Shown here: one piece after another, positions 14,886 through 15,602 of the stretch
How the letters are laid out: the number at the start of each line of letters is the position of its first letter
Position numbering within the stretch: the stretch's first letter is position 1
Assembly: GCA_963974485.1 (NCBI GenBank)
Contig: CAXBBS010000024.1
Location: forward strand, 1 to 15,602
DNA: 15,602 bases
DNA from: JAALKW01 sp963974485
GTDB lineage: Bacteria > Pseudomonadota > Gammaproteobacteria > Legionellales > Legionellaceae
Direction: 5' to 3'
The notes under the pieces: generated by a model
Seen by the model: only the letters and a program-made list of their open reading frames with translations
Told to the model about the DNA's origin: nothing
Databases searched by the model: none
Made by a program: the position numbers and the translations under genes

Positions 14886-14891
14886 ATTTAG

Positions 14892-14919
14892 TAAAGGGAG
14901 GTCTGCAAACTTCCCTTTA
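14892..14919. promoter_or_regulatory. Stem-loop upstream of the rep-like promoter
   Basis: TAAAGGGA (14892-14899) pairs with TCCCTTTA (14912-14919) around 12 nt. It is upstream of the putative -35. It may be part of the control or origin region, or a hairpin of an upstream transcript. Confidence 0.4.
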
Positions 14920-14959
14920 TTACCTTCCTGGTTTTATGTTGTTGTTTGAAGCGTCATTG

Positions 14960-15010
14960 GTATCGCCCTTTTTATTATTAGAATATGTTTTGTATCGCCC
15001 ATTTATTATT
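14960..15010 (+). repeat. Direct repeat GTATCGCCC + T/A-rich tail, two copies
   Basis: GTATCGCCCTTTTTATTATT (14960-14979) recurs as GTATCGCCCATTTATTATT (14992-15010), a 32-bp period (three helical turns). It lies at the start of the AT-rich block and could be a pair of protein-binding sites. Confidence 0.6.
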
Positions 15011-15525
15011 TTAAATTTTCGTGACATAAATATTTAAAATCGACTTTGTAGTTAATATTTATAAGCCTCACGATCAGTTATAGATGATCGAATATCCGCA
15101 TGTCAATGATTAAAAAACATCGTAAAAACAGAGGGATAGCCATAAATCAAAGTCAAGAATTTGTTTTATAAATCTAATAAATAGCTTTAATAATATGATA
15201 TTGACTCAATCGTTATTTGTTAAGGTCTATATTTCATTAAATTGGGTTTTTAGATACAGGAATAAGGCTTTATTTTTTTCTTATAAAGCTTAGTTAATAT
15301 CATTTGAAATAATCTTGTTTTATTTATTTGAATATATAGAGGTAAATATTTTATATATGAATGTAAAATATAATTGATTATTGATGTTTTAACTCCAATT
15401 AAAATTTACGCTATAAATCGTTAATTACAAGCCCCTTATTTTTTGAATTATAAAACGCTCGACTTATATGTAAAATCAATGAAATAACATAATGTTACGA
15501 TCTTAATGTAGGGTTATTTAATTTA
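15011..15525. other. AT-rich gene-free stretch, probable origin DNA
   Basis: About 515 bp with no open frame worth calling. It is very AT-rich with many A/T runs, suited to duplex unwinding. It contains one small palindrome, CGATCA (15071-15076) with TGATCG (15085-15090), giving two GATC sites, and another GATC near 15498-15501. No perfect DnaA box was found. The position between a rep-like gene and tandem repeats fits an origin. Confidence 0.45.
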
Positions 15526-15602
15526 ATTAGGGTGCGGAATTAGGGTGCAGGATTAGGGTGCAGGATTAGGGTGCAGGATTAGGGTGCAGGATTAGGGTGC
15601 AG
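15526..15602 (+). repeat. Six tandem 13-bp repeats (iteron-like), truncated by the window end
   Basis: The unit is ATTAGGGTGCAGG. The first copy (15526-15538) ends GCGGA instead of GCAGG. Copies 15539-15551, 15552-15564, 15565-15577 and 15578-15590 are identical, and 15591-15602 is a copy cut one base short. The array may continue beyond the window. It is not a CRISPR: there are no spacers. Iterons are usually longer (17-22 bp), but 13-bp direct repeats also occur in origins. Confidence 0.85.

Noticed and set aside
15526..15602. CRISPR array
   Set aside because: The 13-bp units are directly adjacent without spacers, and there are no cas genes.
15526..15602. True telomere of a linear replicon
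   Set aside because: Bacterial linear plasmids end in hairpins or protein-capped inverted repeats, not in TTAGGG arrays. The end position can be explained by a contig break in repeats.

Overview
The window looks like part of a plasmid or other accessory replicon from a gammaproteobacterium, most probably a Legionella relative. The evidence for this is the AT-rich DNA, the dense insertion-sequence debris, and several long proteins without recognisable domains next to coiled-coil/membrane proteins. It also has a winged-helix replication-type gene beside palindromes, an AT-rich stretch and tandem 13-bp repeats. The taxonomic call is inference from style and remembered similarity; no 16S or other marker is present.

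Left part (1-5480): all intact genes are on the minus strand. They are a 500-residue protein of unknown function with a possible ADP-ribosyltransferase-like C-terminal region, an orphan ATP-grasp ligase, a secreted protein of about 210 residues, and two small ORFs, one of which is a chimera ending in the tail of an ISAs1-family transposase. Between them lie a roughly 515-bp gene-free element with inverted ends and internal 23-bp motif copies (1704-2218), a perfect 28-bp inverted repeat (3493-3558), a 52-residue IstB (IS21-family) remnant, and a palindromic pair of DnaA-box-like sites (5348-5370).

Middle (5481-8302): an apparently intact IS5/IS1182-like DDE transposase gene (minus) is divergent from a reverse transcriptase gene (plus). 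The RT is split by a frameshift at a run of eight G; one G fewer would restore a single protein of about 412 residues. Its C-terminal part overlaps the 3' end of the next gene tail to tail.

Right part (8244-12768): three minus-strand genes run in the same direction. Two are coiled-coil proteins with hydrophobic segments (269 and 350 residues) separated by 10 bp, clearly co-transcribed. They are followed by an 829-residue protein of unknown function whose last part is strikingly GC-rich. All three are plausible secreted or effector-type proteins, but that is inference.

Right end (12962-15602): a GNAT acetyltransferase (plus) converges on a winged-helix, plasmid-replication-like protein (minus). 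Upstream of the latter are four short palindromes that overlap its putative promoter, then about 600 bp of AT-rich DNA without genes, then six 13-bp tandem repeats (ATTAGGGTGCAGG) that run off the end of the window. I read this block as a replication module with iterons. The window holds no rRNA, tRNA or CRISPR that I can see.
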